Shown here: positions 31,249-43,300 of the stretch, in pieces
Layout of the letters: each line of letters opens with the position of its first letter
How positions within the stretch are numbered: the stretch's first letter is position 1
Assembly (NCBI RefSeq): GCF_000372725.1
Contig: NW_005199684.1
Location: 366,838-430,837 of the forward strand
Source of the DNA: Emiliania huxleyi CCMP1516
Lineage: Eukaryota > Haptophyta > Isochrysidales > Noelaerhabdaceae
Length of the DNA stretch: 64,000 nt
Direction of reading: 5' to 3'
The notes under the pieces: model-generated
Databases searched by the model: none
Told to the model about the DNA's origin: nothing
Seen by the model: only the letters and a program-made list of their open reading frames with translations
Program-made: the position numbers and the translations under genes

Positions 31249-34200
31249 TCACTTGTCCTCCTCCCAGCGGATCCCAGACACGCTGAAGTCGCTGAGCAGC
31301 GGCGCCATCGCGTCGACGAGCTGCTCGAGCGTGGCCTTCTCCGCCTGCGCTGCGAGGAAGCTCAGCGGCTTGAAGGCCGCCTCGAGCCGCTCCGCGTCGG
31401 CGCCGCTGTCCTGCAGCGCTCGGGCGGCGAGGCCTTGCGCCGTCGCCCACGCCATCTTGTCCTTGGGCGTCTGCTCGGCGGCGCCGACGAAGCACGAGAG
31501 CGCGTCGACGAGGCGAGGCGGGTTGACGCCGTCGCGGAGGACCTCGCCCGCCCGCGCGTAGAAGCCCGCTGCCCGGCTCGAGGAGGCGAACGAGGCGGCG
31601 GCGCACCAGATTCGCGCAGCGCGCACAAGCGACACCCCCCGTGCGCGCTCCTCCGGCTCGCGGCTCGCGCAGAGCATGAAGGCGATGGCGGCGTGGTGGA
31701 AGGCGGCGGACCTGGCCTCCTTGGGCGCCACGGCCGCCTCGTCGCAGAGCCGTCGGCCGCCCGCCTCGAGGGCTCGCTTCTCGTCCCCGCCTTTGAGGAA
31801 GGCCTTCTCGGCGTGCGCCCAGAGCCGGTTCCGCTCGAGGTTGTCCGCCTGCCGGAGCCAGTCCTCGGCCGACGACTTGCGGCTCTTGGTCTTCGAGACG
31901 GAGAGGAGGCCCTCGAGCCCGCTCTCGGCGACGCCGGCGCGGCTCAGCAGGTCGAAGAGCGGCTTCCGCCGCTCGGTCGACGAGTCGTAGACGAAGCAGC
32001 GCTTGCGCGCGCGCGTCATGGCGACGTACAGCATCTTGAGCTCCTCGCAGAGGATGTTGTCTCGCACCGGGTCGAAGGGCGCGGCGCCGCGGTCGGCCGT
32101 CGCCGCCCCGGCCGCCGCCTCGTCGCCGTCGAGCGTGCTGAGGACGGCCCACGTGCACTCGCGCGGCGAGTCGGCGAAGAAGTCGAAGATGCAGACGTCG
32201 TCGAACTCGAGGCCCTTGCTCTCCTGCGAGGGGGCGGCAAGCGTGGGCGGGGTGTGGTGTGTGGTGTTGTTGTGCGTGCGTGTCTGCGCGTGCGCGGTCA
32301 GGTGGGTAGTGGTGCGGGTCGCGCCTCGACGGTGAGGACGAGCCCGGACTGCAGCAGCGGCGGCAGCTTCTTCTTGGCCGAGGCGCTGCGCACGATGACC
32401 ACCTGGTTCGCGCCCATCTCGCACAACCCCAGCTCGTCCCCCGCGAGCATCATCTCCGAGACGCGCGCCGGCGTCGTATCGGGCAAGAGGGCGGGCTGGC
32501 GAGGGACGGGCGGGCCAGGCGGGAGTGAGAGGGTCGGGCACGGGGCAGGCGCTAGCTGGTGGCGGCAGGGACAACGAGGGGCTGTGGGGTGGGGGGAAGT
32601 GTCTCGGAAGTGTCTCACCGGCGGGCCGAGGAAGTGGCCGCGCTCGTCGTTGAGCCTATCAACACGAAGAGGGGTGAGCGCCGAAGATGAAGGCTGTGCA
32701 GAGACGCGCGCTTGTCGTCGAGCCGGTCGAGCGTGGTCGGGAAGAGCTTTGTGAGGAGCGAGACGAGCGCGTTCGCGGCGGTGAGGATGCCCGAGTGAGT
32801 GCGGTAGTTGGTGATGAGCTGCGCGGGCTTCGGGCGGCCGTCAAACAGCAGCCGCACGTCGGTGAAGCGGAAGCCGACGCCGCGCGTGATGGTCTGCGCC
32901 GTGTCGCCGCAGACAAAGAAGCCGTCCTACACGTCGAGGGAGAGCGGGTCATCTCGCTCTCTCTCGCGCAATCTCGCCGCGTCACCGAAGAGGCCGTCCT
33001 TGTCGGTCGCGGCGTCGTGCAGCAGCGCCAGCTCCGCCATGGTCAGATCCTGCACCTCGTCGATGATGACGCGGTGCAGCGGCGAGTGCCGGACCTCGCC
33101 CTGGCGAACCTGCGTGAAGAGGTGGAAGACGACGTCGCACACGTCGTACAGCCTGTGCCGCCGCTTCTTGCGCAGGTAGTCCTCGAAGGCGTCGTAGGCG
33201 ACGCCGCGCATCTCGGCGGGGAGCGGCGACATCTTGCTCGCCAGCGCGATGTACTCGTCGCGCGAGAGGTAGCCCTCCTTCGTCTTCATCGCCTCGCGGC
33301 TGCCCTTGATGTAGGAGAAGGCCTACGCGGAAGGCTCTGGTAGGGGTCTCGGACGGGTCTCGGACGGCGCGTCCCGATGTAGCGGGTCGCCTCGCGGTAG
33401 AGCGTGCTCACCGAGAGAGAGCGCAGCGTCTTGTGCCCCTGGAAGAGCTGCTCAAACATCTCGAACGTGAGCAGCTCGCGGCGCGCCTCTGGCGCGGCGT
33501 TCCCCTTCTGTCGCCGCTGCCGCGCCGCCGCCGCCGCGCCGCCACGCGCGTCGCCGGCGGACCGCGTCGGGCTGTCGTCGCCTAGTGGACGTGCCTCGGA
33601 CGCGTCATGGACGTGTTCATGGGCAGCGGGCGCGCGCGTCGGGCGGTCGTCGCCCTCGGCGAGCTCCATGTGCGAGAGGAGGGAGGCGAGGCCGTCGCCA
33701 GTCCCGTTGATGGCCTCCTTGAACTGGGCCTCCTCCTGCTCGGACTTGAACCAGCGCTGGTCGGGCGGGAGGCAGCGGTCGAGCAGCACCAGCCACTCGG
33801 AGGAGGAGAGGAAGAGCGGCGCTTGCAGCTCCGGCTCGGCGGCCGAGAAGTCGAGCTTGAGCCGCTCCGAGTCGGCAGGAGGCTCGCCGAGCGGGAGCAT
33901 GAGCTGCTCGGAGTGGCTCTTGACGCGCGACGCGAGGGTGACGCTCTTGCACAGGAAGAGCACGTTGGTGTGTGGCGGCAAGCCCCCCTCGATGGCGCTC
34001 AGCTCCTGCGGCGTCGGAGGCGCCGTCGCCCTCTCGTCGCCGCTGGCGCGCTCACGCAGCGCCGCGTCGCGCGCCGCGCGGCGAGCCGAGTTCGTCTCCT
34101 GCACTCGGTACAGGATCTCGAGGGCGAGGCTCGTCTTGCCGGTCCCGGAGCGGCCGACGAGCAGCGTGGAGCAGGTCGGCTGCGGCGGAGGGACGAGGGA

Positions 34201-34300
34201 CTGCTCGTGCGCGTCGAGGAGCAGCGGCAGGTGGAAGCCGCGCTGCGCGAGGTCGCACGCCTCGCCGAGCAGCTCCTCCGTGAGGAGGAGCAGCCTACAG
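31249..34300 (-). other. UvrD/SF1A helicase region of the giant gene
   Basis: Helicase motifs occur in order. Walker A LLVGRSGTGKTSLALEILY (about 34112-34170); motif II VIIDEVQDLTMAEL (about 33040-33085); motif III-type FFVCGDTAQTITRG (about 32880-32920); motif IV ITNYRTHSGILTAANAL (about 32780-32820); motif V SKGLEFDDVCIFDFF (about 32180-32225); motif VI LYVAMTRARKRCF (about 32000-32040). All key residues (GKT, DEVQD, QT, TRAR) are present, so ATPase activity is expected. The order and spacing match the UvrD-like helicases of TRANK1/MOV10L-neighbour proteins. A C-terminal helical, TPR-like region (31,250-31,900) follows. Introns interrupt between motifs II and III and between IV and V. Confidence 0.85.
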
Positions 34301-37300
34301 GTGCTCCGAGGGGGTGGTCCGACACTCTTGCGGGAAATGCGGCTCGCGGGGCGAAGAGCCGGTTTGCCGCGAGAGGTGGTCCGACACGGCGTGCCACTTG
34401 ATCACGTACGGCACGCTCACGTCGCCGCCCTCGTCCGAGTGGACGGGGTGCCACTGGTCGCCGGGGTGGGAGAGCTCGTTGTTGGTGCCCATCGGGAAGG
34501 AGCCCGCCTCGGAGTCGGCGAGGCTGCCGTAGCCCCACGCCTCTTCCACGTACGACATCACCTCCTCGAGGTGCGCCTCGGACGTCTCGACCGACCACAC
34601 GCGCACCTGGAGGAGAGAGAGGCGGCGGCGAGGAGTGAGGGGGCGGCGGAGGAGAGGCAGCGGGGGAGAGAGTCAGCAAGGGAGGAGGCAGCAGGGAGAA
34701 GAGGCAGGAAAGGGGCCGGTGAAGGAGAGAGGCAGCAGGGCCAGCAGCCACCGCCTCGGCGCCGGCCGCCTCGAAGAAGGGGCGAGCGGCGGAGCCGCGC
34801 TCCCACACGCAGTGGACGTCGCTGCCCGTGGTCTTGTTGCCGGGCGGGCGCGCGACGAAGAGGTGCTCGCCGTCGAGCCGCTTCGAGACGCTCTCGCCCG
34901 CGCCGGTCGCGAGGGCGTGCAGCGTGCGGATGGCCTTGCGGCGGCGCGTCACGTCGAGGAAGGCCAGCTGGAGCAGCACGTGCCGCGTCACGACCACCTG
35001 CACCGGCTGGCACTCGAAGCCGTGCTGCTCGACGAACTTCCGCTCGCGCTCGGCCGCCTACAGGCAAGGTTCTGAGAAGGATCAGCAAGAGGTCGATGCC
35101 CATCTCCCGCGCTCGGCCGCCGCCCGCCGCTGCCGTCGCCGCCGCAGCCGCCGGCGCGGTGGCGCTGCCCGCGGCCGACACGACGGCGCCTGGACGAGCT
35201 GCGGACGACGTATTGCCCTTGAGCGGGGCCGCGGCGCCGCCCTTTAGCGGCGGCAGCTTCTTCGGCTTGGAGGCGCTTGCCGCCGCGCTGTCGCGTCCGA
35301 GGAGGGAGGCGACGGTCGCATCGGCGTTGAGGAAGGAGTCGATGCAGGACGGCGCGCCGCCCGCCTTCTTGAGCCGGTCCTCCGCCGCCTGGGCCTTGCG
35401 CGCCGCCTCGGCCTTGAGCTCTTCGACCAGCTTGTACACCGGGCCGGCCGGCTTGCCCTTGTCCTTGTCCGGATGCTCGCACAGGTCGTTCGGCTTTTGC
35501 TTCTTGAGGTTGAGGTAGGCGCCGTTGAAGACGTGCAGCCCGTGCTGCGGCTGGGCGACCAGCTGGCTCACCGCGTCGACGTCCTCCGCCGCGCACGCCA
35601 GGTGGACCGCCAGGTTGCCTCGCGCGTCCCGCACGAACGGGTTTGCGCCACGCTGCGCCAGCAGCAGCCCGAGCACCTGGGAGAGAGACGCCGAGAAGAT
35701 GCGCCGAGAGGATGAGAGGCTCGGCGCGAGGAGGAGGGCGAGCGCACCTTGGAGGTGGCCTGTCGCACCTCGGCCGACCGGTCCGCGCGCGGGCAGATGG
35801 TTGGCTGCTCCTTGTCCGCCTCCCACACATACAGCCCTCCGGCCGCCGCCAAGTGCAGCGCCGCCTGCCCGCAGCAACGGCCGCCGTCGCCCCACTTGAC
35901 AAAAGCAGCGGCGTTGGCGCGGAGCAGCGCCTCGACGAGGGGCACCGCCGACGCCTACTCTCGGACAAGCTCGGGCGGTCAATCTCGGGTCATCTCCGGT
36001 CAATCTCAAGCAGCGCCCCGACGGCCGGGGCCTGCGGCGCCATCGCGAAGGCATGCAGCGGCGCGCCCTCCCAGCTGCTGGCCGGCTGCTGCAGCCGCCT
36101 CTTGAGCTCCGCCTGCAGCACAGGCGACACCCACGCCTGATCTCGGGCAACCTCGGGCGATCTCGAGCAGTCTCGGCTCCGCCTGCAGACAGGAGGGCCA
36201 CGCCGGCCACGGCACAAACGCGAGGAGGAGCCGGCCAGTCGACTCGTGCAGATGCGAGGCTGCAGCGGGTGAGGCGGCCGCCAGAGCCGGGTCGCCCTCA
36301 AAGACGTCTCGCTGGCGAATGACGCACGCCGCAATCAGCTCGGTCGCCGCGCGCCACGCGCGCGCCTCGCTCCTGCCCGCGCCGCCGCCCGCCTCGAGGC
36401 CGAGGTGCGCCCACGCCACCCACGGAGCGCCGCACCGCACGAGCAGGTCGAGCGTGTCGAGGCCGCCCTCGCCCCGCGCGGCCGGGTCTGCGCCGAGCTT
36501 GAGCAGCGCGCCGAGGACGGGCTCGAGCTTGCGGATGGTCAGGCCGCCATCCTACTCACAGGCACTCGCATTCTCCCATCCGCAGCTCGAGCTTGCGGGT
36601 GGCCGAACCGCCCTCCTGCTGCTTCGGGGCGACGGCGCCGCACAGCTCCACAGCCAGAGAGAGGAGCCGCGAGAGCTCGTCCGCCCCGCCGCCGCCCGCC
36701 TCCGAACCAAACTCGCCGGGCGGCGGAACGCCATTGCCGCGCCCCTCCGCCGCGGCTGGAGCGCCGCGCAAGCCGGAGAGGCCGGCCGGCGGGACGGCGA
36801 GCTCGGATAGCGAGATCGGTCGGCTCGCCATTCCGGGCTCCTCCTCCTCCGGAAGAGCAATCAGCCGCTCGATGGCGACGAGCCGCTCCTCGACACTCCC
36901 ATCGCTCGCCTCGCCGAGCTCGGCCTCCAGCGCGCCGATCCGCTGCGCGAGGTCCGCGCCGGTTGCGGCAGGCTCGCTGCCGAGGCCCTCCTACTCACAG
37001 CTCCCGCCGTCTGCACTCCGCTCCTCTGTTCTCGGGCGGCGGGACCGCCGCCCAAGCCCTCCTCGCACCGCGCCACCCGGCGCGCCAGCTGCGCCGCCTT
37101 GAGAAAGGGCCCCGCCTCTGGCAGCTTCGCCACCGGGGGCGCCCCCTCGAGCAGCCTCTCGAGCATGTGCGCGTGGCCGCAGCACACGGCGTACGCCAGC
37201 GGGCTCGCGCGGGTCAGCCGCCTAGAGTGTCGACACAGCACGGTGAGCCAGCGCGCCTCGCGCGCACAACACACGGGCGTGCGTGTACAGTGCAGCACGG

Positions 37301-40300
37301 CGGCAGTGCAGCCGGAATACAGGCGAGCACGTGCCCTCTCAAGTGCTGGGGATACAAGGGCCTGTCTCGGCATCTGGGGTCAGCCGCGTCGGAGCGAACG
37401 GCGAGTAGCCAGCACGGAGGAAGGCCTGCGCAGCCGCCGCGTCGCCCACGGCGGCCGCGAGGTGCAGCGGCGTGAGGCTGCCTCGCAGCTCCATCCCCTG
37501 CCCGTGCGCGGCCCGCGCGTCGTGTGCGAGCCGCTCCACGAGCAGCGCACCGACGCCTGCGCGATCCGCACCTAAAGGCAGGCTCCGAGAAGGCTGCGAG
37601 AAGGTGCCTGGCAGGCTCCTGGAGGGGGCGCCTCCTCCGCCCGCACCGGCGATGCTCTGCAGCGCGCTGAGCAGCGGCGGCGGCGTGCCGAACAGCTGGA
37701 AAGGCACGGCCTCGGAGGCAGCCTCGAGCACCTGCGACAGCTCCGCGGCGGAGGAGACAACGGCAACCTCGCCGGCCTGCGGGGCGAGGAAGGGGAGGGG
37801 AGGGGGTGGGGAGGTCGAGAGGGCGAGAGGGCGAGAGAGGGCGAGAGGGCGAGAGAGGGCGAGCGAGGGTGCAAGCCTTCTTGCCGCAGAGCACGGCGAG
37901 GGCGTCGCGCTCGCTGCTGACTTCGCCGAAGCACTCGCCCACACGCGCGCAGAGCCGCTTGACGGTCCGGCTGCCGGAGGCCGCGGAGGCGCCGCGCCGG
38001 CTGAGGATGAACTCGAGCATCTCCTTGAGTGGGCGCCGCCCTCCGTCCGACTGCAGCGGCGGCCTAAGGGAAGGTTCCGAGAAGGTTCAAGAAAGGCTCC
38101 TGTGCCGCCAGCCTCCGTCCCGACTGCGGCGGCCGGCTTGGGCGGGAGCGGCCGCCGGCGGGCTCGCGGCCCGCCTCCTCCTTGGTCGCCTTCTCGCGCT
38201 CGTACGCGGCCCACTCCGTGTCCACCTGTTCACAGGCACAGCCGTGAAGAGGCGCCGTTCGCAGCGACCCGCAAAAGCCCACTCCAACCTCGTCGGTGGT
38301 CGGCTCGCCCATCGCCCAGCGCGACAGCGCGCCCGCCGGCATCGCGCCCCACAGCTGCTCGAGCAGCGCGCGCCAGCCGTCCGCCTCCTCGGTGCCGCCC
38401 TCGCCGCCGTGCAGCGCCCGCGCCCACGCGTGGTCCACAGCGCGCAACACGTCGGACGACGTGTGCCAGGCCGCGCCCGAGCGGCTGCCCGCGGCAAGGA
38501 GCAGGCCGAGCGCCGCGGTGTCGCGGCGCTCGACGGCGAGCCGGATGGCGCTCTTGCGCTCGACCTGCAGATCGAGGCCGACGGTCGGGATCGCCTCGGC
38601 GAGCTTCTGCTCCCAGCCGACCGAGGAAGCCACGCTCTGCACCCCCTCCTTGACCACCTCCTTGGCAGCAGAGGCGACGCCGGCGACGGCGCCAAACATC
38701 TTGGAGACCATGCCCTCCTTCTTGGCCTTCTTGGCCTTCTTGGCCTTGGAGGCCGCCGCCTTGGAGGCCGCCGCCACGTCCTTGACCTCCGCCGGCGCCG
38801 CCGCCGCCGCCGCCGTCGACTCTGCAGTGAGCTCGCCGCCCAATGACTCGCCCTCCTCCTCGCTGTCGGACTCGAGCTCCCTCCACGTCTCCCCCTCCGC
38901 CGGCCCGCCCGCCACGCCGTCCGGCGCGCAGCCGACAACGTACCGGCGTGCCGACATCTCCTTTTGCACCTCCGCGACCACCTTCTTGGCGTCGTCCTGG
39001 TTCGCGAGCTCCGTGAGGTCGGCCTTCGCGTCGTGGAGCTGCGTCTCGAGCTGCTGCCGCCGCTTCAAGCGCTTCTGCTTGGCAGTCTTCTCCTTCTTGC
39101 GCTCCTTCTCGTCCTGCTCCATGGAGGAAAGCGACTGCGACCCATTCCCCTGCACGCCCGCGCCGCCGTCGAGGCTAACACGGCTTGAGCCGGGGCGGGA
39201 GGCATGAGGCGACCTACGCAGAGGCAGGCAGGCGTAGAGGGACGCGGTGCTGGGAAGAGGAGGAGAGGACGAGGCACACCCAGAGACAGGCTCGGCGGCG
39301 GCAGCACTCGGCGCGAGGGCGGCGGTGAAGGCCCGCTCTGCGGCCTTCTCGGCATCCTCGACCGAGGCGCCCGCCTCCTTCGCCGCCCTCCTCGCCGCCG
39401 CCGCCTTCTCCATCGCCTCCCCCTCCAGGAGCTGCTGCGCCTTTGCGAGCGACCCGGCGCCCGTGCGCGCCTCCCACTGCTTGGTGGCCTTGCTCACGCC
39501 CTTCTCCGCGGCTTCGAGCGCCTTCTTCGCCTCCTCCTTGGCGGCCGTCGCCGCGTCGAGCTCCTCCTTGGTGGCCTTGGTTGGGGTGGCGAGAGCCGTC
39601 TGCAAACAAGGTCGGAGATCATGGGGCGTGCACCGATCGGGGAGCGGGCGACCGGCGTATAGGGCACCTTTTGGCCGGCGTTCAGCCGGCTCTCCATGTA
39701 CGACGCGCGGACCTTCATGAAGGCCGCGTTCGCCTCCTCGTACTGGCTCTTCTTCGCCGCGAGCGCCTCCTTGAGCTTCTCGAGGACTGTCGACCCGTCG
39801 GCCGCAGGCGACTCGGGCTCCGCCTCCAGCGGCTCCAGCTCCTCCGGCTCAAGCTCGGCAGGCCCCATGTCCTCGATCATCTTCTTCATCCGGCAGAGCA
39901 GCGGCCCTCGCGCGTCGTTGACGTGCGATCTCGCGCGCTCGAGCAGCTTCGCGGCCTTGCGGAAGCGGCCCTGCTCGAGCAGGTCGAGGTGCTGCCTGCG
40001 GAGCAGCTTCAGCTGGTCGCAGAGCGCCTCCCACGCCTGCTTCTCGTCCGTCTGCACCAGCAGCCCCTTCACGTTGCCGAAGCGGGCCAGCCTGCCGCTC
40101 TCCTGCAGCTGCGACTGAAACTTGGCGAGCGCCTCCTTGACCAGCTCAAACGACGTTGGAGTTTGGAAGGCCGTTGCTCTCAGCTCGAAGTCGTGGAGCG
40201 CGTCGGTGACGCGGCTGTGGTCGAGGTGGGCTCGCTCTGAGTTGTTGCGCGCGAGGAAGCCCCACTCCTTTTGCTTGTTCTCGTCGAGGCCGCCCCAGCT

Positions 40301-43300
40301 CTGATCGAGCTTCGCCACTAGAGTCGACGCCTGCTCCTCTGCAGCGCTCAGCAGCGTCGTCGCAGCACCCTTCGTCATCGACTTCGCGCCTTGCTTTGCG
40401 ACCTTTTTGCGGAAGGACTGAAGGTCTGCAGACCTCGGCGCCCACTGGCTGTCCTTGTCCTGGCCCTTCTCTCGCCGCAGAGCGGAAACGACGTCGGGGT
40501 GGTCGAGCAGCAAGCGCGCGAGAAGCGTGTCCTTGTACAGCTCCTCGCCGGTCACCTTGCACGGGCCACCGGCGAGGGGCGCCAGCTTGAGCGGCGTGCA
40601 GAACTCGAGGTAGCGCGCGACGAACTCGTCCTCGGGCATCTTGAGATGCGCGCCAAAGCGCAGCTTGCTCTGCTTGCTGCCGAGGAAGAGGCGGAGCGAC
40701 GCGTCCGCCGGCGAGAGGAGCGGGCACATCTCGGAGGCGCCACGCCTCAGCTCGAGCGCGTTGCCCGCCGGCCCGCACGCGCAGATCACGTCGCCCTCCA
40801 GCAGCCCGGCGACCCGCGCTGCCCCGTCGCGGACACGCCCGACGGCGAGGCCGCGCCCCGATGGCTCTGCTGAGAGGTCGCACGCGACCGACTCGTTCTG
40901 GAACTTGAGCAGGGCGATATGGTGCGACGAGTCGGCCCCGACCAGCTGCGCCACCGTCGCGTTGGGAACGCGGACGCGGCACGAGTGCCACTGCTGCAGC
41001 TTCTGCAGGCGCTTGAGCGCCGACGCGTGTGACTTCTCGGACTCGACGATGGCGGTCTCGGCCTTCTTGACCGCCAGCCACAGCCGTTGCGACGCGTCCT
41101 TGTCGGCGCTCTGGCGGCTCGCCTGCTCAAGGATGCGGTGCCCTTTTTCCAGCTCTCGGTCCAGGAAGGCAATGTCTTCCTTGATCTTGCGCAACTTCTC
41201 CTCCGCGGCCTCCTTGTCCTTCTCGCCCGATTTCACCTTCTCCATCGCCTTCTCCTCGATCCTGCACACCTTGCCGGCCGCCCTCTTGCGCTGGCGGAGG
41301 GCCTTCTTGTTGAGAGCGCCGAGCTCGCTCTCCAACGAGCCCTCCGCCCCGACGGGGCCGCTCGATAGAAAGCTCGGCGCCAGCAACGAGACGCCCTTTG
41401 CCAGCAGGCCCTGCGGCTGCGGCTGCGGCTCGCGCCCAACGAGCAGCTTCGAGACGCTCAGCTGCAGCCGCACGCCGGCGCAGCGAGCCGACGAGGGCGC
41501 GGTCGTCGAGAGGGACGCGTCGACGACACGTGCATACCTCTCGCGGCGAGCCACCCGCATGCCCAGCATGAGGCGCGCAAACGTGATCGCCTTGGACCGC
41601 TCCTGCGCCTCGACAGTCTCGAGATTGCGGTGCTTCTTGAGGCCTTCCACGGCCGTCCGCAGCACCTCTTCCTGCTCCTCCCGACTCTTCTTCCTAAACT
41701 GCGAAGTCAGCTCCGTCGTCTTGACCTTCTTGTCGTAGGTCCGCCGCTCCGTCTCGAACTTGAGGACGGCCTGGAGCGCCGCCTCCTCGGCGACGAGCGC
41801 CTCCTTGGAGTGCCTCTTCATCCGGTCCGCCTCGTCCTTGACGACCTTCTCGCCGCTCGCGAGGTTGCTGCAGGAGGACTCGGCCGCGGGACGCTCGCAC
41901 AGCTCCGCGTCGCCCACCTCACAGCCCGACTCGCGCAGCATCCCGACGACCTTGGCGGCGTCTGTCGCGCCCGTGAAGGAGAGCTCGACGAGGCGGTCCT
42001 CCTCGCCTCCGTCGCCGTCCAGCAGCGCGTACCGCGCCTGGAGGCCTTCGCGCTCGCAGCGGTGGACGAGCGTCTCCGGTGAGCCAGCTGCCAGCCGCAG
42101 CTGCAGCACCGTGCGAAGAGCGTCGGTGAGCCCCGCACGCACGCACGCGTTGAGGGCCCGCAGCGCGTCGTCCCGGGTGATGCCTCCACGCCGCTCGCAC
42201 CAGAGGCGGAAGAGGTCGTCGCCGGACGCCATGTGCGCGACGAGCGCCGCCATCCCAAACGGCATGTCCTCCACGTGCGAGGCGAAGCCAACCTTGTCCA
42301 CCCGCGCCAGCGTCGACTCGTTCGGCGCGTCCCGCAGCTCCTGCCGCAGAAGCAAGCTCGCCACGTCGCGCCCGTTCTCCTCGATCGCGTCGCGGCGCTC
42401 CTTCTTGGGCTCCCTCTCCTTGCTCTCCTTGCGCGTCGCCCTCTCGACGCACATCGCAGCGCGCGTAAGCAGCGCGAGCGCCTCATTCTCGCCTGGCCCT
42501 CGCCGCAGCAGCCGGTCGTTGAGGATCGCCGCCTCGAGCGCAACGAGCTGCTTCCGCGCCGCCTCGCGCTCGGCACCGACCAGCTTCTCGATGGCCGCGC
42601 CCAGCGCGTCTTTGGCGTGCTGCCGGTCAAAGTCGGACGGCTCCGGCCGGTCGATGATCGGCTGCAGCGCAAAGCGCTGCAGCGAGGACTCGTCGAGCAG
42701 GACGGGGCGGGGCAACGCCTCGGCGAGCACGGCCGTGTCGAGGCGGATCCGCTGGGCCGAGAAGGACAGCCGGGGAGCGACCGCATCCGGCGACGGCAGC
42801 GTCACGTTCCGCGCGGCGCGCTGCGCTGCCGCATTGGCGCGGCTCACAGTGCGCCCCGGGACAAGCGCGGCCGCCCCTTCGTCCACCTGGCGAGCCGCCA
42901 GCTTGCGCGTTCGCTCCGCCTCCGTCGCCTCCTTGTGCGCCGCGAGCCGCCGCCTCAGCTCCTGATCCTCCTCCTCGGCCTTGGCCTTGGCCGCGGCGGC
43001 CGCCTCGGCGGCCACCTGCTCCGCCGTCGGGACGAATGCGGGCGCCTTTGGCGACAGCGACACCGTCTTGGCCGGCTGGAGGACGATCGTCTTCTGGCGT
43101 GCCCCCGCCTGCTGGGTGGCCGGCGGCGACACCCTCTTTGGCGGCGCCAGCTGCGCCTTGCGCTGCTCCGCCTCCCTGGCCTCCGCGTCGGCGGCGTCCT
43201 TGGCGGCCTGCGACAGTCGCATCCGCATCTCGGGGTCCTCTGCAGAGAGCAGGTCGGGGCCAAACCACTCGATGAGCTTCTGGACCCCGACGTCCACCAC